Shown here one piece after another: positions 42,098-50,013 of a DNA stretch of 64,000 nucleotides. The stretch lies in contig SRSL01000003.1 of NCBI GenBank assembly GCA_009735695.1, forward strand, positions 496,001 to 560,000, given 5' to 3'. The DNA comes from Christiangramia bathymodioli. Its GTDB lineage: Bacteria; Bacteroidota; Bacteroidia; Flavobacteriales; Flavobacteriaceae. The notes below the pieces were generated by a model. The model did no database searches. It saw nothing but the letters and a program-made list of their open reading frames with translations, and was not told the DNA's origin. The translations under genes and the position numbers were made by a program. Every line of letters starts with the position of its first letter. The stretch's first letter is position 1.

Positions 42098-42622
42098 TTA
42101 CTTTGTTGGAAGCAATACGGTATCGATAGCATGTATTACTCCGTTAGAAGAATCAATATCGGCTGCAACCACGGTTGCGGTATTTCCAGCCGTATCTGTG
42201 ATCTTCACTTTATCACCGTCCAGGGTAGCTTTAAGCTCACTTCCGTGCACGGTGGTAAGAGTTGCGGTTCCATTTCCGTCCTTAATGGCGCTAACCACAT
42301 CGGAGGCTTTAATGTCGCCAGGTACCACGTGGTAAGTCAGTACGGCCTGTAACTGTTTTTGATTTTCTTTTTTCAGAAGAGACTCCACCGTTCCATCAGG
42401 CAGAGCTTCAAAACCGGAATTCACCGGCGCAAATACCGTAAAGGGTCCGTCACTTTTTAGCACATCCACCAGGTCGGCTGCCTTAACTGCTGCTACCAGG
42501 GTAGAATGATCTTTAGACATCATGGCATTTTCAACTATATCGTTGGAGCCGGTTTGAGCTACCGCTACTACTCCACTAAGAAGGAAAAAAATAAAAGCGG
42601 TAAAAATTTTAGCATTTTTCAT
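42098..42622 (-). CDS. Fasciclin (FAS1) domain protein, exported
   Basis: This 174-residue protein has a signal peptide (IFTAFIFFLLSGVVAVAQ) and a single FAS1 domain: STLVAAVKAADLVDVLKSDGPFTVF, APVNSGFEALPDGTVESLL, LTYHVVPGDIKASDVV and SNGVIHAIDTVLLP. Such domains mediate adhesion or bind small molecules. The start is preceded by an AT-rich region with the 12-bp inverted repeat 42637-42674, whose core TTTGTTTA-N18-TAAACAAA is also found upstream of the TetR gene (49791). Regulation shared with that operon is inferred. Confidence 0.88.
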   Translation of the reverse strand: MKNAKIFTAFIFFLLSGVVAVAQTGSNDIVENAMMSKDHSTLVAAVKAADLVDVLKSDGPFTVFAPVNSGFEALPDGTVESLLKKENQKQLQAVLTYHVVPGDIKASDVVSAIKDGNGTATLTTVHGSELKATLDGDKVKITDTAGNTATVVAADIDSSNGVIHAIDTVLLPTK

Positions 42623-42636
42623 AACATGAATTTTAA

Positions 42637-42674
42637 TTTTTGTTTAATTTAATATATAAAACATTAAACAAAAA
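42637..42674 (-). promoter_or_regulatory. Operator-like inverted repeat upstream of the fasciclin gene
   Basis: TTTTTGTTTAAT (42637-42648) and ATTAAACAAAAA (42663-42674) are exact reverse complements separated by 14 bases, 15 bases upstream of the start codon. The inner core TTTGTTTA-N18-TAAACAAA recurs at 49824-49857. Confidence 0.6.
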
Positions 42675-42682
42675 CATTTTTT

Positions 42683-42770
42683 AGCCAATTGGCTTAGAAT
42701 TAACAGCTTCCTGTTTAAATTATAAACCAATTAAGATTTATCTAAGCAAGCTTAAATTGTAATTCTAAGC
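42683..42770. promoter_or_regulatory. Palindrome and inverted repeats in the divergent intergenic region
   Basis: AGCCAATTGGCT (42683-42694) is a 12-bp perfect palindrome. GCTTAGAATTA (42692-42702) and TAATTCTAAGC (42760-42770) are exact inverted copies 57 bases apart. CTAAGC is repeated at 42742-42747 and 42765-42770. It probably contains control sites for the fasciclin gene and the gene at 42791. Confidence 0.4.
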
Positions 42771-42790
42771 TTAATTACCTAAATTTAGTG

Positions 42791-43534
42791 ATGCTAAAGA
42801 GAAAGAAAATGAAGCTGAGAATACCCCGCCTGGATTTAGAGCAGCAACTTCTAAAGATCCGTAATAAGACCACGACCCAGGAAGCTCTCCTGGAAGAAGT
42901 TCAAAGAATATTCCAAAAGACAGATCAAAGAGATGAGGAGATTCTTGATAACATACAAAACGGAACTCCTATAAATTTCAATGATTTTGATCCTGACCTG
43001 TTGGAAAGAGACCGGATTTTCCATATTGACCAGATATACAGCATCTGTGTAGATTACCGCTTAAGGTTTCTGGATTCCAAATTCTTTAAAGCAGAGATCC
43101 CTTATGAGGCACTTATCAAGATCAAAGAGGAGGAAAAACTTCACGGAACCCAGTTGAAGGGATTCAAGATCGTCGCTCCGGCAACATTGTTCAAACTGGA
43201 AAATGCTGATGATCCCTTACTATTTGCTCCTATTGGAAATGATTATTATTACCTGCTACATAAATGGGGGAAAGATCTCCACCCATTGCGAAAATTAATG
43301 ATGTGGCCTTTCAAAACACTGGAAAACTTTATTTTATTATTATTGCTGGTAAGTTTTGTTACCGCGCTCCTGGTACCTGAAGGCCTTTTTACAAAGAATC
43401 AATCCACTACCGAATTCTTTATGATCTTTTTCTTCATCTTTAAATGGTTTGCCGGGCTTGCGATCTTTTATGGATTCAAAATGGGGAAAAACTTCAGTAC
43501 TGATATCTGGAACAGCAAATTCTACAACGCCTAG
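42791..43534 (+). CDS. Membrane protein of unknown function (C-terminal helices)
   Basis: This protein of about 247 residues has a soluble N-terminal two thirds (helical to residue 90, then mixed) and two C-terminal membrane helices (about residues 178-198, FILLLLLVSFVTALLV, and 213-235, FFMIFFFIFKWFAGLAIFYGF). I chose the ATG at 42791; an in-frame GTG at 42788 and an ATG at 42809 are alternatives. The segment PATLFKLENADDPLLFAPIGNDYYYLLHKWG is distinctive, but I do not recognise a family. It diverges from the fasciclin gene over a repeat-rich intergenic region. Confidence 0.65.
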   Translation: MLKRKKMKLRIPRLDLEQQLLKIRNKTTTQEALLEEVQRIFQKTDQRDEEILDNIQNGTPINFNDFDPDLLERDRIFHIDQIYSICVDYRLRFLDSKFFKAEIPYEALIKIKEEEKLHGTQLKGFKIVAPATLFKLENADDPLLFAPIGNDYYYLLHKWGKDLHPLRKLMMWPFKTLENFILLLLLVSFVTALLVPEGLFTKNQSTTEFFMIFFFIFKWFAGLAIFYGFKMGKNFSTDIWNSKFYNA

Positions 43535-43606
43535 AACGTTAATTTCGGTTTAAAAGCAACCTGTCACTCTTAGGTTATTTGTAATTTTAGATTAAACACA
43601 AAAATC

Positions 43607-43852
43607 ATGAGTGACGAAGGAGCTTATAAGAATGTCTATACAGGACCTGAAACTAATGTTCAATACCTGCAGGAACTTTTTACCGAAAAAGGGATAGAAT
43701 CCAGAATTCGCAATGAATTCGAGGCCGGGCTTCGTGCCGGCTTTGGCGGAGGCTTACCCGGACAGGTACAACTCTTCGTTTCTAAAGATCATTACCAGGA
43801 AGCACTTAAGATCGCCAAATCTACTTTCCCAAAAGATTATACCCATGAATAA
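43607..43852 (+). CDS. DUF2007 (putative signal-transducing) protein
   Basis: This 81-residue soluble protein has the DUF2007 pattern: YKNVYTGPETNVQYLQELFTEKG, IRNEFEAGLRAGFGGGLPGQVQLFVSKDHYQEALKIAKS. Members are small ferredoxin-fold proteins proposed to bind ligands or partner proteins. The stop overlaps the next gene's start by 8 bases (43845-43852), so the pair is translationally coupled. Confidence 0.85.
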   Translation: MSDEGAYKNVYTGPETNVQYLQELFTEKGIESRIRNEFEAGLRAGFGGGLPGQVQLFVSKDHYQEALKIAKSTFPKDYTHE

Positions 43853-44054
43853 TGAAGAACTGGAACCCGGTTCTCCAAGGCCGGAAAGAAATAAATGGAA
43901 CCTGATCCTGGGAATCATTTTTATAGCTTACGGTAGTTTCAGGATTTACCAAAACAGCCAATCACCAGACGCTGAAACCTTTAGTTTCGTGCTGGCAATT
44001 GGCTTTGTGCTTTTTGGAATATATGATCTCTATAAGTACTTCGGGCCTCGCTAA
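43845..44054 (+). CDS. Small two-helix membrane protein (69 aa)
   Basis: The reading frame MNNEELEPGSPRPERN... encodes 69 residues with two hydrophobic helices: about residues 17-35 (WNLILGIIFIAYGSFRIY) and 46-64 (FSFVLAIGFVLFGIYDLY). The first 16 residues are acidic and soluble. It overlaps the DUF2007 gene by 8 bases in a different frame. Family unknown, but small proteins of this build commonly follow DUF2007 in flavobacteria. It ends 14 bases before the convergent FabH gene end. Confidence 0.6.
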   Translation: MNNEELEPGSPRPERNKWNLILGIIFIAYGSFRIYQNSQSPDAETFSFVLAIGFVLFGIYDLYKYFGPR

Positions 44055-44067
44055 GCTCAGGATTATC

Positions 44068-45078
44068 CTACCATTTTAGAATAGCGCTTCCCCAGGTAAA
44101 TCCACTACCAAAGGCGGCAAGAACTACAACATCTTCATTCTTTATCTTACCTTCTTCCCAGGCTTCGGTAAGCGCGATTGGGATAGAAGCAGCGGTGGTA
44201 TTTCCATAGCGCTGAATATTGTTATAAACCTGATCATCACCCAATTTGAATTTTTGCTGAATAAACTGGGAAATCCTGAGATTCGCCTGGTGTGGGATCA
44301 GCATATCGATATCGCTTACCTCCAACCCATTCGCCTGCAAACCTTCATTAATGACTTCTGAAAATCGCTGAACAGCGTTTTTGAAAACGAACTGCCCGTT
44401 CATATATGGGTAGTAAGGGATATCATCCCCCTGCGGATTATCGGCAATGATCTCTGGCACCCAGTAATTGGTACTCGGGCCTTTTAACGAGAGTTCCAGG
44501 GCATGTTTTCCTTCAGAATGTAGATGTGTAGACAGGATTCCCTGCCCATTATGATCGCTTCTGGTTAATACAGCCGCTCCTGCTCCATCTCCAAAAATTA
44601 CCGAAACAGACCTACCTCTCGTAGTAAAATCTAATCCACCACTGTGATTTTCGCTACCAATTACCAGGATATTCTTGTACATTCCTGTTTTGATGAACTG
44701 ATCGGCTACTGAAATGGCATAGATAAAGCCGCTACATTGATTACGTACATCAAGAGCCGGACATATTTTAATATCGAGCATTTCCTGAACCTGCACTCCG
44801 CATCCAGGAAAATAATAATCAGGACTTAAAGTCGCGAATACGATCAGGTCGATCTCATCTTTATGAATGCCGGAGCGTTCCAGCGCGATCTTTGCAGCCT
44901 TCACCCCCATAGTGGCCGTGGTGTTGCCATCTCCCTTCTTGATATGACGTCGTTCCTTTATACCCGTACGTTCAGTGATCCACTCATCATTGGTATCCAT
45001 CATTTTCGACAGATCATCATTTGTCACGACATTTTCAGGAACATATTTTCCTAAGCCTGCAATTTTAGTTTGATACAT
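44068..45078 (-). CDS. 3-Oxoacyl-ACP synthase III family protein (FabH-like)
   Basis: This 336-residue thiolase-fold condensing enzyme has the active-site Cys115 in NQCSGFIYA, the histidine in IPHQANLRI and the asparagine in YGNTTAASIP, so the Cys-His-Asn triad is complete. It initiates fatty-acid synthesis by condensing an acyl-CoA with malonyl-ACP, or acts on another acyl substrate. Bacteroidetes often hold several FabH paralogues, and no other fab gene is adjacent here, so housekeeping FabH is not certain. It is transcribed divergently from the S9 peptidase gene. Confidence 0.9.
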   Translation of the reverse strand: MYQTKIAGLGKYVPENVVTNDDLSKMMDTNDEWITERTGIKERRHIKKGDGNTTATMGVKAAKIALERSGIHKDEIDLIVFATLSPDYYFPGCGVQVQEMLDIKICPALDVRNQCSGFIYAISVADQFIKTGMYKNILVIGSENHSGGLDFTTRGRSVSVIFGDGAGAAVLTRSDHNGQGILSTHLHSEGKHALELSLKGPSTNYWVPEIIADNPQGDDIPYYPYMNGQFVFKNAVQRFSEVINEGLQANGLEVSDIDMLIPHQANLRISQFIQQKFKLGDDQVYNNIQRYGNTTAASIPIALTEAWEEGKIKNEDVVVLAAFGSGFTWGSAILKW

Positions 45079-45211
45079 GGAAAAAATTTATGTTTTTGAA
45101 CCTAATTCTTATTAAATTTAACGAAATGAAAAAAAATTGGGGTGCAATATACCAAACATTAACATTCCTTCAATTTACCCCGAGTAAAATATTCAATTTA
45201 AAACTGAACTT

Positions 45212-47674
45212 ATGAATAGAATTTTAACCTGTCTCTCCGGAGCGCTGCTTTTCGTTTCTGCAGTCAGCGCCCAGGAAAACCTGGATTATCAGAAACCTTC
45301 CAAAGAAATACTGGAACTGGTGGATGTACCACTTGCTCCTTCCACAATTATCGATAGTGAAGGAGAAAATATGATCTTCATGTATCGTGATCAGTTCAAA
45401 AGCATTGCCGAATTGAGTGAAGAGGAATTAAGACTAGGCGGCCTAAGGATCAATCCCGTTACCAACATCAATAGCCGTGCCCGATATTACAACAATCTAA
45501 AGGTAAAGCCTGTTGACGGCAAAGAGCCAAAACAGGTAAGCGGACTACCGGAGAATCCAAGATTGACCAATTTCAGCTGGTCTCCAGATGAATCTATGAT
45601 GGCTTTCACTCACACTACTAATAAAGGAGTAGAGCTTTGGGTGATGGACATCGAAAATGCTTCCGCCAGGAAATTGACCGAAGGGAACATCAATGCCAAT
45701 ATGAGAAGTACGGTTAACTGGTTCCGTGATAATTCAGGACTCCTGGTGACGATGCTTCCGGTGGATAGAAAGGCACTTATAGATACCGAAACTTCAGTGC
45801 CAACCGGGCCAACCATCTCGGTAAGTGATGGGAAGGAAGCCCAAAACCGAACCTACCAGGATCTTTTGAAAAACCCCAACGACGAATACAATTTCGAGCA
45901 ACTCGCGAGATCTGAACTCGTTAAAGTGAATCTGGACGGAACCACTTCTAAATGGATGGGGCCAAAAATGTACAGTGATATTTCGTTTTCTCCGGATGGA
46001 GAATATGTGATGATCACTCACGTAAAAAAGCCTTTTTCCTACCTGGTGCCTTACTACAGGTTTCCTTCAGAAACCAATGTATATGACAAGCAGGGAAACC
46101 TCGTTAGCATGATCAACGATGTTCCATTGATCGAGGACCTTCCTAAAGGTTTTATGGCAGAACGTGAAGGAAAAAGAGATTTTGAATGGCGGGACGATAA
46201 ACCGGCCAGCCTGGTCTATGTGACAGCCCTGGATGGAGGAGATCCTGAAAATGAAGCAGAATATCGCGACGAGATCTTCCAGTTGGAAGCACCTTTCAAA
46301 GGTGAGGGCAAATCGCTTTTAAAGGTAAAGAATCGTGCAAGAGGTATCATGTGGGGAGATGACGACACTGCCATCGCTACAGATTACTGGTGGAACACCC
46401 GAAATACCAAAACCTATGTTTTTGATCCTTCGGATGCTTCGGAAGAACCACAGATCCTTTTTGACAGAAATTACCAGGATGTATACAGCGACCCGGGGAG
46501 CTTTGTGAGGAAAAAGAATAAATTCGGAAAACAGGTTCTTGTTCTTGATGGCGATGATGCCTTTTTATTAGGAGATGGTTTCACCGAAGAAGGCCAGTTT
46601 CCATTCGTTGACAAAATAGACCTTGAAAACGGAGAAACCGAAAGGCTTTACAAGTCTGAATATACCAATAAAAAAGAGAGCCTGGTTGAAGCGCTGGATA
46701 TGGATAAGGGAGAGATCCTGGTAAGGCTGGAGTCTTCTACCGAATATCCTAACTATTACATCAGGGATATCGATTCTAAAAATAAATTAAAGCAGATCAC
46801 CTCATTTGAAAATCCCTTTAAACCTTTAGAAGATGTTTCTAAAGAAGTGATCACTTACAAAAGGGATGATGGTTTGGAGCTAAATGCCACTCTTTATCTT
46901 CCGGCTGGTTACGATAAAAAGAATCCGCAGGAACTGCCTATGTTGATGTGGGCTTACCCGAGAGAATATAAAGACAAAAATTCAGCTTCGCAGAATACTT
47001 CAAACGCTAATGAATTCACCTACCCTTATTACGGTTCGCCGATCTACTGGGTGAATAAAGGTTATGTGGTATTGGATGATGCCGCTTTTCCTATTGTAGG
47101 CGAAGGTGATGAACAGCCAAATGACAGTTTTAGAAGTCAGCTGGTTGCAAATGCAAAAGCAGCCATCGATGCGGTGGATGAAATGGGTTATGTGGATACC
47201 GATCGTGTTGCGGTTGGCGGACACAGTTATGGCGCTTTTATGACTGCCAACCTGTTGTCTCATTCCGATCTTTTTGCGGCAGGAATTGCCAGAAGCGGGG
47301 CTTACAACCGTACGCTTACGCCTTTCGGATTCCAGAGTGAAGAAAGAAACTACTGGGAAGCTCCGGAAGTTTATTACACCATGTCACCTTTTATGCATGC
47401 CGACAAGATGAAAACTCCATTGCTGTTGATCCATGGAGAGGCCGATAATAACTCGGGAACCTATCCAATGCAAAGCGAGCGTTATTTCAACGCTCTAAAA
47501 GGGCTTGGAGCAACTGCGCGTTTAGTTATGCTTCCAAAAGAAAGTCATGGGTATAGCGCCAAGGAATCTGTATTGCATGTGCTGTGGGAACAGGACCAGT
47601 GGCTTGAGAAATATGTAAAGAACAAAGAAAAGAATGAGGTAAAAGTTCCTGAAAAAGAAAGCTTCGGAAACTAA
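45212..47674 (+). CDS. S9 family serine peptidase (glutamyl-peptidase/DPP-like), exported
   Basis: This 820-residue enzyme has a signal peptide (LSGALLFVSAVSAQ). An N-terminal beta-propeller (WD-like strands such as FSWSPDESMMAFTH) spans about residues 60-530. The alpha/beta hydrolase domain follows, with Ser672 in GGHSYGAF, Asp745 in HGEADNNSG and His779 in KESHGYS. Similar enzymes (glutamyl endopeptidases/prolyl oligopeptidases) release dipeptides or cleave after Glu in the periplasm. It is monocistronic and ends at a strong terminator (47697-47728). Confidence 0.92.
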   Translation: MNRILTCLSGALLFVSAVSAQENLDYQKPSKEILELVDVPLAPSTIIDSEGENMIFMYRDQFKSIAELSEEELRLGGLRINPVTNINSRARYYNNLKVKPVDGKEPKQVSGLPENPRLTNFSWSPDESMMAFTHTTNKGVELWVMDIENASARKLTEGNINANMRSTVNWFRDNSGLLVTMLPVDRKALIDTETSVPTGPTISVSDGKEAQNRTYQDLLKNPNDEYNFEQLARSELVKVNLDGTTSKWMGPKMYSDISFSPDGEYVMITHVKKPFSYLVPYYRFPSETNVYDKQGNLVSMINDVPLIEDLPKGFMAEREGKRDFEWRDDKPASLVYVTALDGGDPENEAEYRDEIFQLEAPFKGEGKSLLKVKNRARGIMWGDDDTAIATDYWWNTRNTKTYVFDPSDASEEPQILFDRNYQDVYSDPGSFVRKKNKFGKQVLVLDGDDAFLLGDGFTEEGQFPFVDKIDLENGETERLYKSEYTNKKESLVEALDMDKGEILVRLESSTEYPNYYIRDIDSKNKLKQITSFENPFKPLEDVSKEVITYKRDDGLELNATLYLPAGYDKKNPQELPMLMWAYPREYKDKNSASQNTSNANEFTYPYYGSPIYWVNKGYVVLDDAAFPIVGEGDEQPNDSFRSQLVANAKAAIDAVDEMGYVDTDRVAVGGHSYGAFMTANLLSHSDLFAAGIARSGAYNRTLTPFGFQSEERNYWEAPEVYYTMSPFMHADKMKTPLLLIHGEADNNSGTYPMQSERYFNALKGLGATARLVMLPKESHGYSAKESVLHVLWEQDQWLEKYVKNKEKNEVKVPEKESFGN

Positions 47675-47696
47675 AATTTCATTTCATTCTTTAATT

Positions 47697-47728
47697 AAAA
47701 AAACCCGGCAGAGATGCCGGGTTTTTTT
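47697..47728. terminator. Strong bidirectional terminator
   Basis: Stem AAAAAAACCCGGCA / TGCCGGGTTTTTTT with a GAGA loop, between the S9 peptidase gene (+) and the ABC1 kinase gene (-). Confidence 0.95.
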
Positions 47729-47733
47729 AATAG

Positions 47734-47772
47734 GGAAAGCGCGAATCGCTTTAGGGTACGACCGCGCTTTCC
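47734..47772. repeat. Second inverted repeat after the S9 gene
   Basis: GGAAAGCGCG (47734-47743) and CGCGCTTTCC (47763-47772) are perfect complements with a 19-base spacer. A second hairpin on the far side of the main terminator; it may assist termination of the minus-strand operon ending at 47791. Confidence 0.4.
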
Positions 47773-47790
47773 AACAACCTAACCAATAAA

Positions 47791-49104
47791 TCAACCATTA
47801 GAATAATCCCTAAACTTACTTATTTGTACTTTCGCTTGAAGGTCATGCAATAGATTATAAAGGCCAAAAAAGGTTCTGCTCATATAGAGGAAGTGTCGGC
47901 TACCCCTATTACCATTCATCTTTCTCAACTCGGGATCTTTTGAATATCTTTCACTTAACTGGGTTAAGTGTTTCCAGAACTTTTCATCGGTAAAGTCGAA
48001 TTCATCGTGCTGAAAAGGAGTCGAAAACATCTCAAACATCTCATAGAACATTTCCCGGAAGAATTTCTCTTCTTTTTTAGAGTCCCCCTCGTGAAGGATC
48101 TCAAGTTCCATTAGTTTCTGTCTCAAGACAGATTCATCATTTAAATTATCTCTGTTCACCAGCGAGAAATAAGGCTCATAGAAATCGGAAGGAATTTTCT
48201 TGATACATCCAAAATCTATAGCAATTAAATTCTCATCTTTATCTACCAGAAAATTACCTGGGTGCGGATCTGCGTGAACTTCTCTAAGTCCATGGATCTG
48301 GAACATATAAAAGTCCCAAAGTGCCTGGCCTATCTTATTCGCCAGTTCCTGATCTTCATTCTGTTTAGCGAATTCGCTTAGATGAAGACCATCCATCCAG
48401 TCCATCGTAATGATACGTTCACTGGATAATTCTTCGTAATATTTCGGAAACCTGAGATTTGGGATATGTTTACAGGCTTCAGAAATCTGTTTACTTTGCT
48501 TTACTTCCAGGACATAATCGGTCTCTTCCAGTAATTTTCCTTCAACTTCCTGAAAATATTTTTCAGAATCTTTCGCCTGAAGATTGAACATTTTCAGCGC
48601 GATTGGTTTGACCATGGCCAGATCTGAACTGATACTATCTGCAACCCCCGGATATTGGATTTTCACAGCAAGTTTTTTCCCATCTTTTGTAGCTTTATGC
48701 ACCTGTCCGATGCTGGCAGCATTGACCGATTGGGTTGCAAATGTATCATATAGTTCCTCGGGATATGCTCCCTGGTACTTCTTGAATGTCTTTCTAACAA
48801 GTGGTGCGGACAATGGCGGAACACTAAATTGCGCCAGGCTGAATTTTTCAACATAGGCTCCGGGCAGTAGATTTTTTTCCATGGAAAGCATCTGGGCCAT
48901 CTTCAGAGCACTACCTTTCAGGCTTTTTAAACCATCATAAATATCGCTGGCATTATCTTCGTCCAGTTCCTCTCGGGTCAGGTCAGGATTAAAGGCTTTC
49001 TTTCCGTAATATTTCAGGTAGTTACCACCGATCTTCACCCCGGTCTGGACCAGTTTGCTGGTTCGGCCAATTTTTCCTGTAGGTATTTTATCTATCGTTT
49101 TCAT
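47791..49104 (-). CDS. ABC1/AarF/UbiB-type atypical kinase
   Basis: This 437-residue protein belongs to the ABC1 (UbiB/ADCK) family: KLAVKIQYPGVADSI (ATP-site lysine, VKIQYPGV motif), RIITMDWMDG hinge, EVHADPHPGNFLV (catalytic loop) and IAIDFGCIK (DFG-like). The N-terminal RTSKLVQTGVKIGGNYLK extension matches the family. There is no membrane segment of note. Members are ATPases involved in quinone or lipid biology. It starts 15 bases after the TetR stop and both form one operon under the same operator. The role in this operon is unknown; a link to carotenoid or membrane-lipid control is speculative. Confidence 0.9.
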   Translation of the reverse strand: MKTIDKIPTGKIGRTSKLVQTGVKIGGNYLKYYGKKAFNPDLTREELDEDNASDIYDGLKSLKGSALKMAQMLSMEKNLLPGAYVEKFSLAQFSVPPLSAPLVRKTFKKYQGAYPEELYDTFATQSVNAASIGQVHKATKDGKKLAVKIQYPGVADSISSDLAMVKPIALKMFNLQAKDSEKYFQEVEGKLLEETDYVLEVKQSKQISEACKHIPNLRFPKYYEELSSERIITMDWMDGLHLSEFAKQNEDQELANKIGQALWDFYMFQIHGLREVHADPHPGNFLVDKDENLIAIDFGCIKKIPSDFYEPYFSLVNRDNLNDESVLRQKLMELEILHEGDSKKEEKFFREMFYEMFEMFSTPFQHDEFDFTDEKFWKHLTQLSERYSKDPELRKMNGNRGSRHFLYMSRTFFGLYNLLHDLQAKVQISKFRDYSNG

Positions 49105-49119
49105 TCAATCTCCTTCGGC

Positions 49120-49791
49120 TTACGCCATTCTCTCTTTCCATAAAAATTTTCCGAAATCCACTACTCTTTCAAGCGGTGTGTTATCGAAAACATCAAAAAC
49201 CGTATTTACCGATTTTTCTATTGCCACATCAGTACTTTCAAATCCTGCAGAATTATCATCCATCCAGAATTTAAGTAAGAATAGAAATTGCACCCAAACT
49301 CCTTCAGAAAATATCATTTCGCTTTGCTGAAAAAGTTTCAAAGACTTTTCCTTATTACCTTCCTGAATCAAGTCTTTGGCAAAAGATCTTATTTTTTTGC
49401 GCAGACTTTTTAATTCATCCAGATTTTTGAGCGGTTCCTTATTTCCATTTAAAGTATATAGCACATAGCTCCTGTTAGCGGTAAGAACTTCGAAGAAAGT
49501 ATAGAAAAATGTCAGCAATTTTTCCCGATTGGAAAATCCAGCATATTCTTTGGACTTTTCCATTACATTCAAGCTGTTTTCAAAGAACTTCTCCCAAATC
49601 GCCTTTCTTAAACCTTCAAAACTTCCGAAGAATTTATAGAAATCGGCTTCGGTCCTATCATTATCCTTTGCAAATTTGTATACGCTTCGAGGGGTTTTCT
49701 CATGCTCCAATACATAATCCATATATGTTGCGATGAGAGTATCTGCATCTGGCTTCTTTTCTACTTTCTTTTTTCCTGTCGTCTTTGCCAT
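49120..49791 (-). CDS. TetR-like transcriptional regulator
   Basis: This 223-residue protein has an N-terminal helix-turn-helix region: SVYKFAKDNDRTEADFYKFFGSFEGLRKAIWEKF fits the TetR recognition helix. The lysine-rich lead (KTTGKKKVEKK) precedes it. The helical ligand domain follows. It precedes the ABC1 kinase gene by 15 bases. A consensus promoter (-33 TTTG at 49841-49844, -7 TAAATTTG at 49812-49819, N21) is overlapped by the inverted repeat TTTGTTTA-N18-TAAACAAA, so autorepression by TetR is a reasonable inference. Confidence 0.85.
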   Translation of the reverse strand: MAKTTGKKKVEKKPDADTLIATYMDYVLEHEKTPRSVYKFAKDNDRTEADFYKFFGSFEGLRKAIWEKFFENSLNVMEKSKEYAGFSNREKLLTFFYTFFEVLTANRSYVLYTLNGNKEPLKNLDELKSLRKKIRSFAKDLIQEGNKEKSLKLFQQSEMIFSEGVWVQFLFLLKFWMDDNSAGFESTDVAIEKSVNTVFDVFDNTPLERVVDFGKFLWKERMA

Positions 49792-49811
49792 TTCTTGCCT
49801 TCTATTTTTAC

Positions 49812-49844
49812 CAAATTTACAACTTTGTTTAGTATTCTATCAAA
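49812..49844 (-). promoter_or_regulatory. Promoter of the TetR-ABC1 kinase operon
   Basis: On the minus strand: TTTG, 21 bases, TAAATTTG, matching the -33/-7 consensus. One arm of the dyad (49824-49831) lies between the two elements. Confidence 0.6.
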
Positions 49845-49857
49845 ATAATTAAACAAA
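49824..49857 (-). promoter_or_regulatory. Operator-like dyad TTTGTTTA-N18-TAAACAAA
   Basis: TTTGTTTA (49824-49831) and TAAACAAA (49850-49857) are exact reverse complements with an 18-base spacer. The same core with the same spacer is at 42639-42672. Confidence 0.6.
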
Positions 49858-49937
49858 ATATTGTTAAATGTTTTTTAACCCTGAAAACGGGCCTTAGGCT
49901 TTTAGACGATAAGACGGGCTATTAATTACAAAAGTGT

Positions 49938-49956
49938 CAGTTTGGCAGCGAAACTG
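49938..49956. promoter_or_regulatory. Dyad upstream of htpG
   Basis: CAGTTTGGCAGCGAAACTG: the 6-bp arms CAGTTT and AAACTG enclose GGCAGCG. It lies 57 bases before the htpG ATG and 146 bases from the TetR start. It is not CIRCE. Confidence 0.4.
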
Positions 49957-50013
49957 TTATGGTATTTTTTTTGTCAAAACCTAGCTGAAAATCAAAAACT
50001 AAAAATTCAAAAT

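Noticed and set aside
45115-45182. GGGGT ... ACCCC inverted pair upstream of the S9 peptidase
   Set aside because: Five-base arms far apart in AT-rich DNA, likely chance.
49938-49970. Sigma-54 promoter (TGGCA-like box) before htpG
   Set aside because: The -12 GC doublet is missing at the required spacing, and no sigma-54 activator is near.
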